Source: Corallococcus silvisoli (GTDB lineage: Bacteria; Myxococcota; Myxococcia; Myxococcales; Myxococcaceae). Taken from it: 64,000 nt of DNA. Shown in pieces: positions 35,340 through 45,408 of this stretch. Location of the stretch: positions 360,937 to 424,936 of the forward strand of contig NZ_JAAAPJ010000009.1 in assembly GCF_009909145.1 (NCBI RefSeq), read 5' to 3'. Each line of letters starts with the position of its first letter. Within the stretch, counting starts at the first letter, position 1. The position numbers and the translations under genes were made by a program. The notes beneath the pieces are model-generated. The model made no database searches. It had not been told where the DNA came from and was given only the letters and a program-made list of their open reading frames with translations.

Positions 35340-35792
35340 GTGCCCACCAGCTTGCAGCGCGCCGCCTTCCTCCAGTCTGTCCTTTCCCAGATGCATGAGC
35401 CCTACCGGTGGAACGGGAAGGGACAGCGCGCCTCGCCGGAAGGCCCGCGCCTCTTCGATTGCAGCGGCCTCGTGACCTGGGCGCTCCACCAGGTGGGCGG
35501 CCCGGACTGGCGTGTGACGCACAACACGGACAGCCTCTGGAGCGCCTGCTCTCCGGTGGCGAGCGCGTCGGACCTGCTGCCCGGGGACCTGGTGCTCTAC
35601 GGCAAGGGTGGGGACCCGGACCACGTGATGGTGCACGTGGGAGCGGGCGTGGTGGTGGGCGCGTCAGGAGGCAGCAGCAAGACGCTCACCCTGGAGGACG
35701 CGGCGGCTGCCGGGGCGAAAGTGAAGTCCTTCACGCGCGTGGAGTACCGGCCCGATGTCCTGGGCTTCCGGCGTCTCCCCTTCGCCTCCTGA
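35340..35792 (+). CDS. NlpC/P60-family hydrolase
   Basis: A 150-residue single-domain Cys peptidase-like protein. The catalytic Cys is in LFDCSGLVTWAL, the His in DHVMVHVGAGVVVGA, with polar partners after LLPGDLVLYGKG, all in the normal NlpC/P60 order. Such enzymes cleave peptidoglycan stem peptides or act as toxins against rival cells. There is no signal peptide. GTG at 35340 is the likely start, lacking a strong ribosome site. The gene downstream runs in the opposite direction with only nine bases between the two stops. A toxin-immunity reading of that pair is possible but unsupported. Confidence 0.88.
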   Translation: MPTSLQRAAFLQSVLSQMHEPYRWNGKGQRASPEGPRLFDCSGLVTWALHQVGGPDWRVTHNTDSLWSACSPVASASDLLPGDLVLYGKGGDPDHVMVHVGAGVVVGASGGSSKTLTLEDAAAAGAKVKSFTRVEYRPDVLGFRRLPFAS

Positions 35793-35801
35793 TTGAGCGG
35801 C

Positions 35802-36539
35802 CTACGCCCGGGTTGGCGGAGGATGCCGCGTCAGCAGCACGCCCAGCACCCACCGCCACACCCCGCGCCAGTCGATGCCCGGCACGCCCTCTCTATCGAA
35901 CTGGTCGAGCGCCTCGCCGACGGTCACGCCAGCGGGCCAGTGAATCATGATGGCGGCGATGGTCTGCTGCCGCGGGCTGTCGCTGGGCGCCTCCAGAATG
36001 ACGCGCCACTGCCGCCCGTCTCCCTCCGACGCAATCAGCATGTCCGCGACAGGCCAATCACGGCCCCTATCATCCGGGAGCGTGATGCCTGCGGCCTCCG
36101 GGAGCGACACGTGCAGCGTGCGCTCGCGCACCGTCACGTCGTCGCAGGTGTAGCCGAGGCACTCCGTGGTTCGGGCGGTGCAAGACAGCTCCTCCGCCAC
36201 CACCATCGAGTGCTGCCCATGGGCTGTCCACCGTAGTTGCATCCAGCGCTCCAGCATCTCCTGGCGCACCGCCACCAGCTCACCCGCGGACGCATCTGCG
36301 AGGACGGCCCGCTGTGTTGCGGCAACGCGCTGGTCGTGCTCCGCGTCCCAAAACCAGTCGTAGCCCACGCGCCATGCCGCTTCCTCCAACGCCAGGAGCG
36401 GCATCTCTCTGGCGATGCGCAGGGCCATGGACGCCGAGAGATGTCCCGCCTCAACCGCCTCCTGTAGCGCAGAAGGGCCGCCTCGCCCCCAGTAGACGCG
36501 TGCCTCGATGCTCGGCCCCAGCCAGTTCAGGACATGCAT
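35802..36539 (-). CDS. Hypothetical protein, possibly 5'-truncated
   Basis: A 245-residue soluble protein that I do not recognise. It has helical segments rich in Trp/Glu/Ala (LQEAVEAGHLSASMALRIARE; LLALEEAAWRVGYDWFWDAEHD) and a later beta-rich half (LIASEGDGRQWRVILEAP). ATG at 36537-36539 has no ribosome site. In-frame coding-like codons with GC-rich third positions continue upstream (RDAYCRA), so the original start may have been lost. It is convergent with the NlpC/P60 gene. If NlpC/P60 were a toxin, an immunity role would need opposite-strand expression, which is unusual. Confidence 0.55.
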   Translation of the reverse strand: MHVLNWLGPSIEARVYWGRGGPSALQEAVEAGHLSASMALRIAREMPLLALEEAAWRVGYDWFWDAEHDQRVAATQRAVLADASAGELVAVRQEMLERWMQLRWTAHGQHSMVVAEELSCTARTTECLGYTCDDVTVRERTLHVSLPEAAGITLPDDRGRDWPVADMLIASEGDGRQWRVILEAPSDSPRQQTIAAIMIHWPAGVTVGEALDQFDREGVPGIDWRGVWRWVLGVLLTRHPPPTRA

Positions 36540-36649
36540 GGCGCGGCAGTAGGCGTCGCGGGTGCGACGAGGGGAATACCTCCAACGGGGGAGCCGAGCG
36601 AGGCGCCCCTTCCTTCTGGTGCAGCTCAACCCCCAACTGGAGCAACACC

Positions 36650-36862
36650 ATGAAGAAGAGCATCACCCTGGCCGCGTGCGTCGCGGCCGTCCTCTCCGCG
36701 CCGGTGATCCTGGCCCAGACGTCCACCAGGTGTCCGGGAGCAGGGGCGAGGCGGCGAGGGCCTCGCCAGAACTCCCGCTGGACTCCCAACTCCGGCCGAC
36801 CGCCGTGCCTCGCGCCCCCGGCCCGACAATTTCCTGGGTCGGGCCGGGGACTTGAGCAGTAA
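36650..36862 (+). pseudogene. Signal-peptide gene broken by a frameshift
   Basis: MKKSITLAACVAAVLSAPVI starts at 36650 with a CTGGAG ribosome site: a clean signal peptide, ending LAQT, with every third position G or C. After about 36720 the frame becomes Arg/Pro-rich with poor third-position bias to its stop at 36862. The neighbouring frame (HQVSGSRGEAARASPELPLD, ending WVGPGT near 36855) has the expected bias. The simplest reading is a single-base frameshift in a short secreted-protein gene of ~65 codons. It runs up to the tRNA remnant. Confidence 0.45.
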
Positions 36863-36924
36863 CCCCGACAGGAAGCGAACCTGTGGCCTGCGGTTCAGGA
36901 AACCGCCGCTCCATCCAACGGAGC
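36861..36924 (-). tRNA. tRNA-Arg(CCU) remnant lacking the 5' acceptor strand
   Basis: Read on the minus strand, this has a D arm GCTCCGTTGGATGGAGC, an anticodon arm GCGGT-TTCCTGA-ACCGC (anticodon CCT), a T arm ACAGG-TTCGCTT-CCTGT and a 3' acceptor strand CGGGGTT. The seven bases that should precede the D arm and pair with CGGGGTT (expected AACCCCG) are instead CTTTCCA, which cannot pair. It is therefore not a working tRNA but a 3' fragment. Such fragments are typical of integration or excision at tRNA genes (att sites). Whether an intact copy lies elsewhere cannot be seen here. Confidence 0.6.
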
Positions 36925-36945
36925 CATGGAAAGCGTCCAGTCCAC

Positions 36946-38643
36946 TCAGTCCGCGACTCCGCCCAGCGCCTTCATCCAGATGACCACCGCCACCGCGCCC
37001 GCATCCGGAATCCCCTTCGCGCGCTCGCCCAGGTAGCTGGCCCGGCCCAGGCGCGGCGACATGCCCGCCGTCGCGTCCGCGCCGGCTTCCGCCGCGCGCG
37101 CCGCCTCCGCCCACGCGACCGCCAGCGACCTCCCCTCTCGCACCCCGCGCGTCAGCGCCACGGCGGCCGGGTGCAGCGCGTCCACCATCGTCCGGTCTCC
37201 CGGCCGCGCGCCTCCCAGCTCCGACACCGCCTCGACCGCCACCTCGAACGCCCTGGCCCAAGCCACCGCATCCAACGGCTTGTCCGCCAGGTGGCGGGCC
37301 GCGCGCAGCAACGCCGTCGCGTAGAACGGCCCGGAGCTGCCACCGATGTTCCTCCGCAGCGCCTGCCCCAGCTCCGTCAACGCACCGGACGGCGTCGCCC
37401 AGGCCCCCTCAGGCAACGCGCGGATCGCCGCCGCCCCGCGCGCGAGGCTCAGCCCCAGGTCGCCGTCTCCCGCCGCGCTGTCCAGCTCCGTCAGCCGCGC
37501 CTCCGCCGCGTCCCACGCGTCCGCCACCGCCAGCGCCGCCGCGCGCACCCGCGCCATCTCGGGCTCGGGTTTCGCGTGCCCTTCCGTCCTGGACAACGCG
37601 CCGCGCGCTGGCACCACGCGGCGCTGAGTCACCACCTGCCCCCTCCCCGGCCACGCGGGCGCTTCCGTGGCCGCGTCCAACCGCTCGAGCCGCGCGTCAT
37701 CCACCTTCAACACCGTGAGCGAGCACCCCGGCATCTCCAGCGCCGACAGGAACGTGCCCTGCCACGCGCGCTCCACCTTCACGCCCCGCTCCGCCAGGAA
37801 CGCCAGCGCCCGGCGCGTCACGATGGCCAGCTCCATGGGCGGCGTGCCCCCCAACCCGTTGACCATCAGCGCCACGCGGTCTCCCGCGCCCACCTTCCGA
37901 TCCTCCACGATGATCGACAGCAGCGTGTCCGCCAGCGCGTCCGCGGGCTGGAGCGCCACGCGGCGCACGCCCTGCTCACCGTGGATGCCCAAGCCCAGCT
38001 CCACCTCCGCCTCGCCCAGCGCGAACCCCGGCCGTCCCGCCGCCGGCACCGTGCAGGGCCCCAGCGCCACGCCCATGCTGCCCAACGTCGCGGCCGCGGC
38101 CGACGCCTCGCGCACCACCTCCGCCAACGACGCCCCCGCCGCGGCCGCCGCCCCCGCCACCTTGTGCACCAGCACCACGCCCGCGATGCCCCGGCGCCGC
38201 TCCGGCTCCACCGTGTCGCGCAACGCCACGTCGTCCGCCACCACCACCACCTCCGTCGGAATGCCCTCCGCGCGCGCCAGCTCCGCCGCCAACCCGAAGT
38301 TGAGCCGGTCGCCCGTGTAGTTCTTCACGATGAGCAGCGCCCCCGCCGGCCCCGCCACCGCGCGGATCGCCGCCAGCACCGCGTCCGCGCTGGGTGACGT
38401 GAACACGTCCCCCGCGACCGCCGCGTGCAACATGCCCGCGCCCACGTACCCCGCATGCGCCGGCTCGTGCCCGCTGCCGCCCCCCGACAACACCGCCACC
38501 TTCCGCGCCCCCGGCGCCGCCGGAACGTCCGCGCGCACCACCACCGTCTCCCCCTCCAGCAGCGCCTGCCCCGGCGCCAGCGCCACGAACCCCTCCAACA
38601 TCTCCTGGACCACGGCACGCGGCGCATTGACGAGCTTCTTCAC
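36946..38643 (-). CDS. Dihydroxyacetone kinase, DhaK-DhaL fusion
   Basis: A 565-residue ATP-dependent dihydroxyacetone (glycerone) kinase. The N-terminal DAK1 domain (about 1-330) has LSGGGSGHEPAHAGYVG, NYTGDRLNFGLA and the substrate-binding His in ELGLGIHGEQGV. The C-terminal DAK2 domain (about 365-565) has AAGDGDLGLSLARGA and NIGGSSGPFYA, which bind ATP-Mg. The fusion and the absence of a DhaM gene point to the ATP-using rather than the PTS-linked type. GTG at 38641-38643 has AGGAG seven bases upstream. The stop lies 22 bases from the tRNA remnant. It is a monocistronic neighbour of the siderophore locus, probably unrelated to it. Confidence 0.93.
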   Translation of the reverse strand: MKKLVNAPRAVVQEMLEGFVALAPGQALLEGETVVVRADVPAAPGARKVAVLSGGGSGHEPAHAGYVGAGMLHAAVAGDVFTSPSADAVLAAIRAVAGPAGALLIVKNYTGDRLNFGLAAELARAEGIPTEVVVVADDVALRDTVEPERRRGIAGVVLVHKVAGAAAAAGASLAEVVREASAAAATLGSMGVALGPCTVPAAGRPGFALGEAEVELGLGIHGEQGVRRVALQPADALADTLLSIIVEDRKVGAGDRVALMVNGLGGTPPMELAIVTRRALAFLAERGVKVERAWQGTFLSALEMPGCSLTVLKVDDARLERLDAATEAPAWPGRGQVVTQRRVVPARGALSRTEGHAKPEPEMARVRAAALAVADAWDAAEARLTELDSAAGDGDLGLSLARGAAAIRALPEGAWATPSGALTELGQALRRNIGGSSGPFYATALLRAARHLADKPLDAVAWARAFEVAVEAVSELGGARPGDRTMVDALHPAAVALTRGVREGRSLAVAWAEAARAAEAGADATAGMSPRLGRASYLGERAKGIPDAGAVAVVIWMKALGGVAD

Positions 38644-38778
38644 GTTCGACTCCTGGTCGGGTTCACGGGACGGATCGCGCGGACGCGACCACCCTTTCCG
38701 CCTCGCCCCCAACCCGTCAAGCCGGACGCACCCCACAAGCCCGCCGCCAGACGATTGCGTCAAAGAACCGCTTTCCCA

Positions 38779-38822
38779 TTGACTCCGGGAACGTTTCTGA
38801 GGATGATTCTCATTATCATTCG
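38779..38822 (+). promoter_or_regulatory. Promoter with Fur-like box before siderophore MFS gene
   Basis: TTGACT at 38779-38784, a 17-base spacer and GATGAT at 38802-38807 resemble a sigma-70 promoter. Overlapping its -10 is GATGATTCTCATTATCATTC (38802-38821), which on the minus strand reads GATAATGAGAATCAT, close to the Fur consensus. Binding of an iron-loaded Fur here would block the -10. The MFS gene starts ~110 bases on. Confidence 0.65.
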
Positions 38823-38930
38823 CTAGTTTTAAAGCATACACGGCGGCCCGGCGCGAAGCGCACCGGGTCCTGGCCGAGCCCTGTCTGGCATCGCCGGGCG
38901 TGGTCGGGGCCGGAGTGTGTCTGGATTCAG

Positions 38931-40160
38931 GTGACTGTCTTGAGTGCTCCATCCCCCGCCGCGCGAGAGCGCACGCTGCTGTGGCTCCTGGCCGCGGTGC
39001 AGTTCACGCACGTCGTCGACTTCATGATGTTGATGCCGCTGGGCCCCCTGCTGATGCAGCGGCTGGAGCTGTCCGCGACGCGCTTCGGAGCGCTGGTGTC
39101 CGCGTACACGCTGGCGTCCGCGGCCATGGGCGTGCTGGGGGTGTTCTGGCTGGACCGCCTGGAGCGCAAGCGCACGCTGTTGATGCTCTACGCGGGCTTC
39201 ATCGCCGCCACGCTCCTGTGCGGCGCGGCCACCGGAGCCATGGGGCTGCTCGTGGCGCGCACTGCGGCTGGGGCGTGCGCGGGGCTGATGGGGGCGGTCG
39301 TCATCGCCATCGTCAGTGACGTGGTGCCGGCGGAGCGCCGAGGCCAGGCCATTGGCACCGTGATGACGGCCTACGCGCTGTCCGCGGTGGCGGGCGTGCC
39401 GCTGGGCCTGGGGCTCGCGAACCTGGGCGGCTGGCGGCTGCCCTTCGGGGTCCTCGCCGGGCTCGCGGGGATCGTCTGGCTGCTGCTCCTGCGCTTCCTG
39501 CCCCGCGTGGACGGACACCTGTCCCCGGCGGCGGCCTCCAACGCGTCCCCCACCGCGGGCTTCACGCCCCGGCTGGCGCTGGGCTGGGGGCTCACCTTCA
39601 CGGTGGTGTTCGCCAGCTTCCTGCTCATCCCCTACCTGGGCGCCTTCATGGTGGGCAACGTGGGCCTGTCCCTCACGGATCTGCCGTGGGTCTATCTGGC
39701 GGGCGGCGCGGCCACGTTCGTGAGCTCGCGATGGATTGGCCGGATGGCGGACCGCCTGGGCCCCGCCCGCGCGCTGGCCCTCCTGCTGGTGGCCACCATG
39801 GCACCGCACCTGCTCTTCACCCACCTGCCGCCGTCGCCGCTGCCGGTGGTGGCCGTCGTGTTCGTGTTGTTCATGACGCTCACCTCCGGGCGGGCCATCC
39901 CCACCATGGCGCTGGTCGCGTCCCAGGTGCCCCCCGCGCTCCGGGGCCGCTACCTCGCCGTCAACATGGCCGCCAGCGATGGCGCCTCCGGGCTCGCCGC
40001 GTGGATGGGCGGGCTCCTGCTCACCACCGGGCCGGACGGCGCGCTGCTGGGTTTCGCCCAGCTGGGCTGGCTCGCGGTGGGCATCTCCACGCTCGCGCTC
40101 GGGCTGCTGTGGACCTTCGCTGGCCGCGCCGTGCGGCTGGACCCCACACCCGCGCCCTGA
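38931..40160 (+). CDS. MFS transporter, probable siderophore exporter
   Basis: A 409-residue major-facilitator protein with 12 hydrophobic segments, starting with GTG. It shows LLWLLAAVQFTHVVDFMMLMPLGP, the loop DRLERKRTLLMLYAGF and the mid-protein loop around residues 190-210. Similar to drug:H+ antiporters. It is first in a same-strand run with aminotransferase and catecholate synthesis genes, 28 bases before mxcL, and has a Fur-like box upstream. Export of the finished siderophore is therefore likely, but not proven by sequence. In characterised catecholate clusters, an MFS protein (EntS type) does this job. Confidence 0.85.
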   Translation: MTVLSAPSPAARERTLLWLLAAVQFTHVVDFMMLMPLGPLLMQRLELSATRFGALVSAYTLASAAMGVLGVFWLDRLERKRTLLMLYAGFIAATLLCGAATGAMGLLVARTAAGACAGLMGAVVIAIVSDVVPAERRGQAIGTVMTAYALSAVAGVPLGLGLANLGGWRLPFGVLAGLAGIVWLLLLRFLPRVDGHLSPAAASNASPTAGFTPRLALGWGLTFTVVFASFLLIPYLGAFMVGNVGLSLTDLPWVYLAGGAATFVSSRWIGRMADRLGPARALALLLVATMAPHLLFTHLPPSPLPVVAVVFVLFMTLTSGRAIPTMALVASQVPPALRGRYLAVNMAASDGASGLAAWMGGLLLTTGPDGALLGFAQLGWLAVGISTLALGLLWTFAGRAVRLDPTPAP

Positions 40161-40188
40161 ATCCCTCTTACCTCCACAAGGACCCGTC

Positions 40189-41466
40189 ATGTCCCAGGCA
40201 GCCCCCCGACACCCGTCCCTTCCCCGCCCCATCGTGGGTGAACTCAAGCTGGAGCGCTCCAACCAGCTGCTCGCCGAGGCGCGCAAGTGGGTGCCCGGCG
40301 TCACCCAGACGATGATGAAGAAGCCGGATCACTTCGCCCCTGGCGCCTTCCCCGTGTTCCTCGCGAAGGGACAGGGCGCGCTGGTGGAGGACGCGGACGG
40401 CCAGGAGTACATCGACTACATCCAGGCCCTGGGCGCCAACATGCTGGGCCACAACCACCCGGCCGTCGCGGACACCATCCGCAAGCACCTGGCCGAGGGC
40501 ATCATCCACTCGCTGCCCACGCCCGTGGAGGTCTCCTCCGTGAAGGCGCTGGTGGAGGTCATCCCCGGCGCGGAGATGGCCCGCTTCTTCAAGACGGGCG
40601 CGGACGCCACGTCCGCCGCCGTGCGCCTCGCGCGCCACCTCACCGGCCGCGAACACATCGTCACCGTGGGCTACAACGGCTGGCACGACCACTTCATGTA
40701 TGACACGCCGGGCGTGCCCCCGACCGTGGCGAAGCTCACCACCCGGCTGCCGCTCTTCACGCCCCCGGACGAGCCCGCGCTCCTCGAGCACATCGAGAAG
40801 CACGGCGCCCAGCTGGCCTGCGTGCTGCTGGCCATCCCCTACAACCGCACCGTCACCCGCGAGTTCCTCCTCCAGGTGAAGGCCACCTGCGCGAAGCACG
40901 GCGTGATGTTCGTCCTGGATGAGGTCGTCACAGGCTTCCGCCTGGCCCTGGGCGGCGCGCAGCAGTACTTCGACATCCAGGCGGACTTCGTCACCCTGTC
41001 CAAGGGCATCGCCGCGGGCATGCCCCTGTCCGCCATCGCCGGCCCGGAGAAGTACCTCTCCCGCCTGAGCGAGCTGCAGGTCTCCACCACCTTCGGCGGT
41101 GAGATGCTCTCCCTGGCCGTGTGCGAGGCCGTCCTCCACGAGTACCGCCGCACCAACCACGTCGAACACATCGCCAGCCTGGGCCGCCGCCTGCGCGAGG
41201 GCGTCAACGCCCACGCCCGCGAGACGGGCTCCTCGCTGGAGGTCATCGGCTACGACGCCGTGCCCTTCTTCCGCTTCAGCAAGGTCATCCCCGAACACAT
41301 CGAGAAGATGATCCCCTTCCAGGCCGGCATGGCCCGCCGGGGCGTCATCCTCCGCCGCGACCTCAACTTCATCAGCGCCGTGCACACCGTGGAGCAGATC
41401 GACCACACCATCGCCGCCGCCGGCGAGGTGCTGCGCGAGACCGCCGCCAAGGCCCACGCGGCCTGA
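40189..41466 (+). CDS. mxcL: Class III aminotransferase, glutamate-1-semialdehyde aminomutase-like (MxcL)
   Basis: A 425-residue PLP enzyme of fold type I. The Schiff-base Lys is in FVTLSKGIAAGMPLSAI; the Asp that holds PLP is in MFVLDEVVTGFRLA; TGADATSAAVRLAR and YNGWHDH are the glutamate-1-semialdehyde aminomutase-type motifs. In the Stigmatella myxochelin pathway, MxcL aminates the aldehyde released by the NRPS reductase to give myxochelin B. Its position between exporter and mxcC supports the same role here. ATG at 40189 follows a weak AAGGAC site. It ends 152 bases before mxcC, which has its own promoter. Confidence 0.88.
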   Translation: MSQAAPRHPSLPRPIVGELKLERSNQLLAEARKWVPGVTQTMMKKPDHFAPGAFPVFLAKGQGALVEDADGQEYIDYIQALGANMLGHNHPAVADTIRKHLAEGIIHSLPTPVEVSSVKALVEVIPGAEMARFFKTGADATSAAVRLARHLTGREHIVTVGYNGWHDHFMYDTPGVPPTVAKLTTRLPLFTPPDEPALLEHIEKHGAQLACVLLAIPYNRTVTREFLLQVKATCAKHGVMFVLDEVVTGFRLALGGAQQYFDIQADFVTLSKGIAAGMPLSAIAGPEKYLSRLSELQVSTTFGGEMLSLAVCEAVLHEYRRTNHVEHIASLGRRLREGVNAHARETGSSLEVIGYDAVPFFRFSKVIPEHIEKMIPFQAGMARRGVILRRDLNFISAVHTVEQIDHTIAAAGEVLRETAAKAHAA

Positions 41467-41533
41467 ACCGGAGTCCTCCGCCCGTCCGCCCCCGCAGATT
41501 CTGGACAGCGAGCGATTCCATGTTTGAGCCACC

Positions 41534-41591
41534 TTGACAGGAATACACGACCATGGCACTTCCGGATTCTGATTATGAGAACCGTTCTCAT
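41534..41591 (+). promoter_or_regulatory. Fur-like box before mxcC
   Basis: ATGAGAAC-c-GTTCTCAT (41575-41591) is a perfect eight-base palindrome around one base, with GATTAT just before it as a possible -10. A TTGACA at 41534-41539 is too far to pair with that. The box lies 28 bases before the ATG at 41619, so an open frame that begins at 41553 and runs through it is not taken as the start. Confidence 0.7.
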
Positions 41592-41618
41592 TCCACGACG
41601 AACGGCCCCGGCGAGCGG

Positions 41619-42395
41619 ATGATGGGCGCGACGACAGGACACGCGGTGGTGACGGGCGCGGCGCAAGGCATTGGCGCCGCGGTGGCGCGCAAGCTGGCGC
41701 GCACGATGCCGGTCGCGGTGTTCGACCAGAACGCCGCGGGGCTGGAGCTGCTGGTGGCGGAGCTGCGCCAGCAGGGCCTGAAGGCCACGGCGTTCCCGGT
41801 GGACGTGCGGGACAAGGACGGCATCGAGGACGCCATCGCCGTCATCGAGTCCCGGCTGGGCCCCATCCAGGTGCTGGCCAACGTGGCGGGCATCCTGCGG
41901 GTGGGCCCGGTGCTCACGCAGAGCGACGCGGACTGGATGTCCACGTTCGCGGTCAACACCCACGGCGTGTTTCATGTCTCGCGCGCGGTGGCGAAGCACA
42001 TGGTGCCCCGCCGCTCCGGCGTCATCGTGACGGTGGGCTCCAACGCGGCCGGGGTGCCGCGCATGCAGATGGCGGCCTACGCGGCGTCCAAGGCCGCCTC
42101 CACCATGTTCACCAAGTGTCTGGGATTGGAGCTGGCCCAGCACGGCATCCGCTGCAACGTCGTGTCCCCGGGCTCCACCGACACCGCCATGCAGCGGGCG
42201 ATGTGGGCGGACGACTCCGGCCGCGACGCGGTCATCGCGGGCTCGCTGGACACCTTCCGCACGGGCATCCCGCTGCGCCGCATCGCCACGCCGGATGACA
42301 TCGCCGACGCCGTGGCCTTCCTCGCCTCCGACCAGGCCCGCCACATTACGATGCACGACCTGTGTATCGACGGCGGCGCCACGCTCGGCGTCTAG
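41619..42395 (+). CDS. mxcC: 2,3-dihydro-2,3-dihydroxybenzoate dehydrogenase (MxcC/EntA-like)
   Basis: A 258-residue SDR that oxidises 2,3-dihydro-2,3-dihydroxybenzoate to 2,3-dihydroxybenzoate with NAD+. It has the Rossmann motif VVTGAAQGIGAAVAR, LANVAGILRVG (NAG variant), catalytic Ser in VTVGSNAAGVPR, YAASKAASTMF and the late motif RCNVVSPGSTDTAMQ, which is the EntA/DhbA signature. The start at ATG 41619 (or 41622) is chosen because the Fur box ends at 41591. It begins the mxcCDEFG transcription unit, although mxcD has a further iron box. Confidence 0.92.
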   Translation: MMGATTGHAVVTGAAQGIGAAVARKLARTMPVAVFDQNAAGLELLVAELRQQGLKATAFPVDVRDKDGIEDAIAVIESRLGPIQVLANVAGILRVGPVLTQSDADWMSTFAVNTHGVFHVSRAVAKHMVPRRSGVIVTVGSNAAGVPRMQMAAYAASKAASTMFTKCLGLELAQHGIRCNVVSPGSTDTAMQRAMWADDSGRDAVIAGSLDTFRTGIPLRRIATPDDIADAVAFLASDQARHITMHDLCIDGGATLGV

Positions 42396-42468
42396 CGCTC
42401 CCAGCTCCCCCACCCTGCCTTCCTTCCTGGGACGGCCCCTCGGGGCCTCTCCCCGCATCACTCCGAGT

Positions 42469-42497
42469 TGAGAATGATTCCTGATACCAAAATCATT
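42469..42497 (+). promoter_or_regulatory. Fur-like box at the mxcD start
   Basis: TGAGAATGATTCCTGATA (42470-42487) is an imperfect Fur-like match, and AATGATT (42473-42479) pairs with AATCATT (42491-42497). The site overlaps the presumed ATG of the isochorismate synthase gene at 42474, so the promoter would have to lie in the ~75 bases after mxcC. Confidence 0.5.
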
Positions 42498-43759
42498 GGA
42501 CGTCAGAAGGACGCGCGGTCCGTGGACGGCGTGGTGGGCGCCCCTGCCCTGCCGCAGGAGCAGGAGGCGTTGGCCGCGCGGCTGCTGCGTGACTACGACG
42601 CCGGGGCGTTCTTCTTCGCGTCCCCTCGGCGCACGATGCTGGCGCGCGGCGTGTTCGCCACGGTGCCGGACGCGGGCGGGACGAACTCCCTGGAGGGCCT
42701 GCCGGAGCGCGTGGCGGCGGTGCTGGACGCCTCGCGTGAGGCTGCGCACGACATCCCGGTGGCGGTGGGCGCGGTGCCCTTCGATGGCAAGGTGGCCGCG
42801 CAGTTGGTGGTGCCCATGACCATCCAGCGCGCGGGCCCGATGGTGTTCGACGCCTCGGCGCCGTCCCAGTCTCCCCTGGGCTCACGCTACACGCTGCGCC
42901 CGGTGCCGGAGCCGGCCGCCTACATGCAGGGCGTGGCGGAGGCGCTGAAGCTCATGCAGGAGGGGCCGCTGCGCAAGGTGGTGCTGTCGCGCTCGCTGCA
43001 CGTGGACACGGCGGCGCCGGTGGATCTGCGGCAGCTCCTGCACAACCTGGCCCGCCGCAACCCGCATGGTTACACCTTCGCGGTGGACCTGCCGCCGCAC
43101 GCGGACGCGGCCCCCGGCTCGGGGCGGCGCACGCTCATCGGCGCGAGCCCGGAGCTGCTGGTGGCGCGCTCGGGGTTGCAGGTCCTCGCCAATCCGCTCG
43201 CGGGCTCGGCGGCGCGCAGCCCGGATCCGGTGGAGGATCAGGCGCGGGCGGCGCGGCTGATGACCTCGCCCAAGGACCTTCACGAGCACGCGGTCGTCAT
43301 CGACGCGGTGGCGGAGGCCCTTCGGCCCTTCTGCAAGACGCTGGACGTGCCCCGGGGGCCGTCGCTCGTGAGCACGCAGACGATGTGGCACCTGTCCAGC
43401 CGCATCCAGGGCGAGCTGAAGGATCCCTCCATCACGTCGCTGACGCTGGCGCTGGCCATGCATCCCACGCCCGCGGTGTGTGGCCACCCGACGGCGCTGG
43501 CGCACGAGTCCATCGGGCGGATCGAACCGTTCCACCGGGGCTACTACACCGGCACGGTGGGCTGGTGCGACGCGAACGGCGACGGTCAGTGGGCCGTCAC
43601 CATCCGCTGCGCGGAGGCCGACGAGCACACCCTGCGGTTGTTCGCGGGCGCGGGCATCGTCGTGGGCTCCACGCCAGAGGCGGAGCTCGCGGAGACGGAG
43701 GCCAAGTTCCGCACCATGTTGCTGGCCATGGGCCTGGGCCTCAACGCCGAGGTGCAGCC

Positions 43760-43763
<4 letters not shown>
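42474..43763 (+). CDS. mxcD: Isochorismate synthase (MxcD/EntC-like)
   Basis: A 429-residue chorismate-binding enzyme of the ADIC/isochorismate family that converts chorismate to isochorismate with Mg2+. The C-terminal chorismate_bind region begins around LRKVVLSRSLHVDT. Conserved parts include SPELLVARSG, LAGSAARS, LHEHAVVIDAV (with the catalytic His/Glu area), STQTMWHLSSRI, HPTPAVCGHP and GYYTGTVGWCDANGDGQWAVTIR. ATG at 42474 lies inside the Fur-like box. A GTG or ATG further in would lose part of the first strand. The stop overlaps the start of mxcE (GTGA). Confidence 0.93.
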
Positions 43764-45394
<1,631 letters not shown>

Positions 45395-45408
45395 ACCAGG
45401 AGCCCTCC

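Noticed and set aside
41553..41618. Upstream extension of mxcC starting at ATG 41553
   Set aside because: The added residues would be coded by the Fur-like palindrome at 41575-41591, and no ribosome site precedes 41553.
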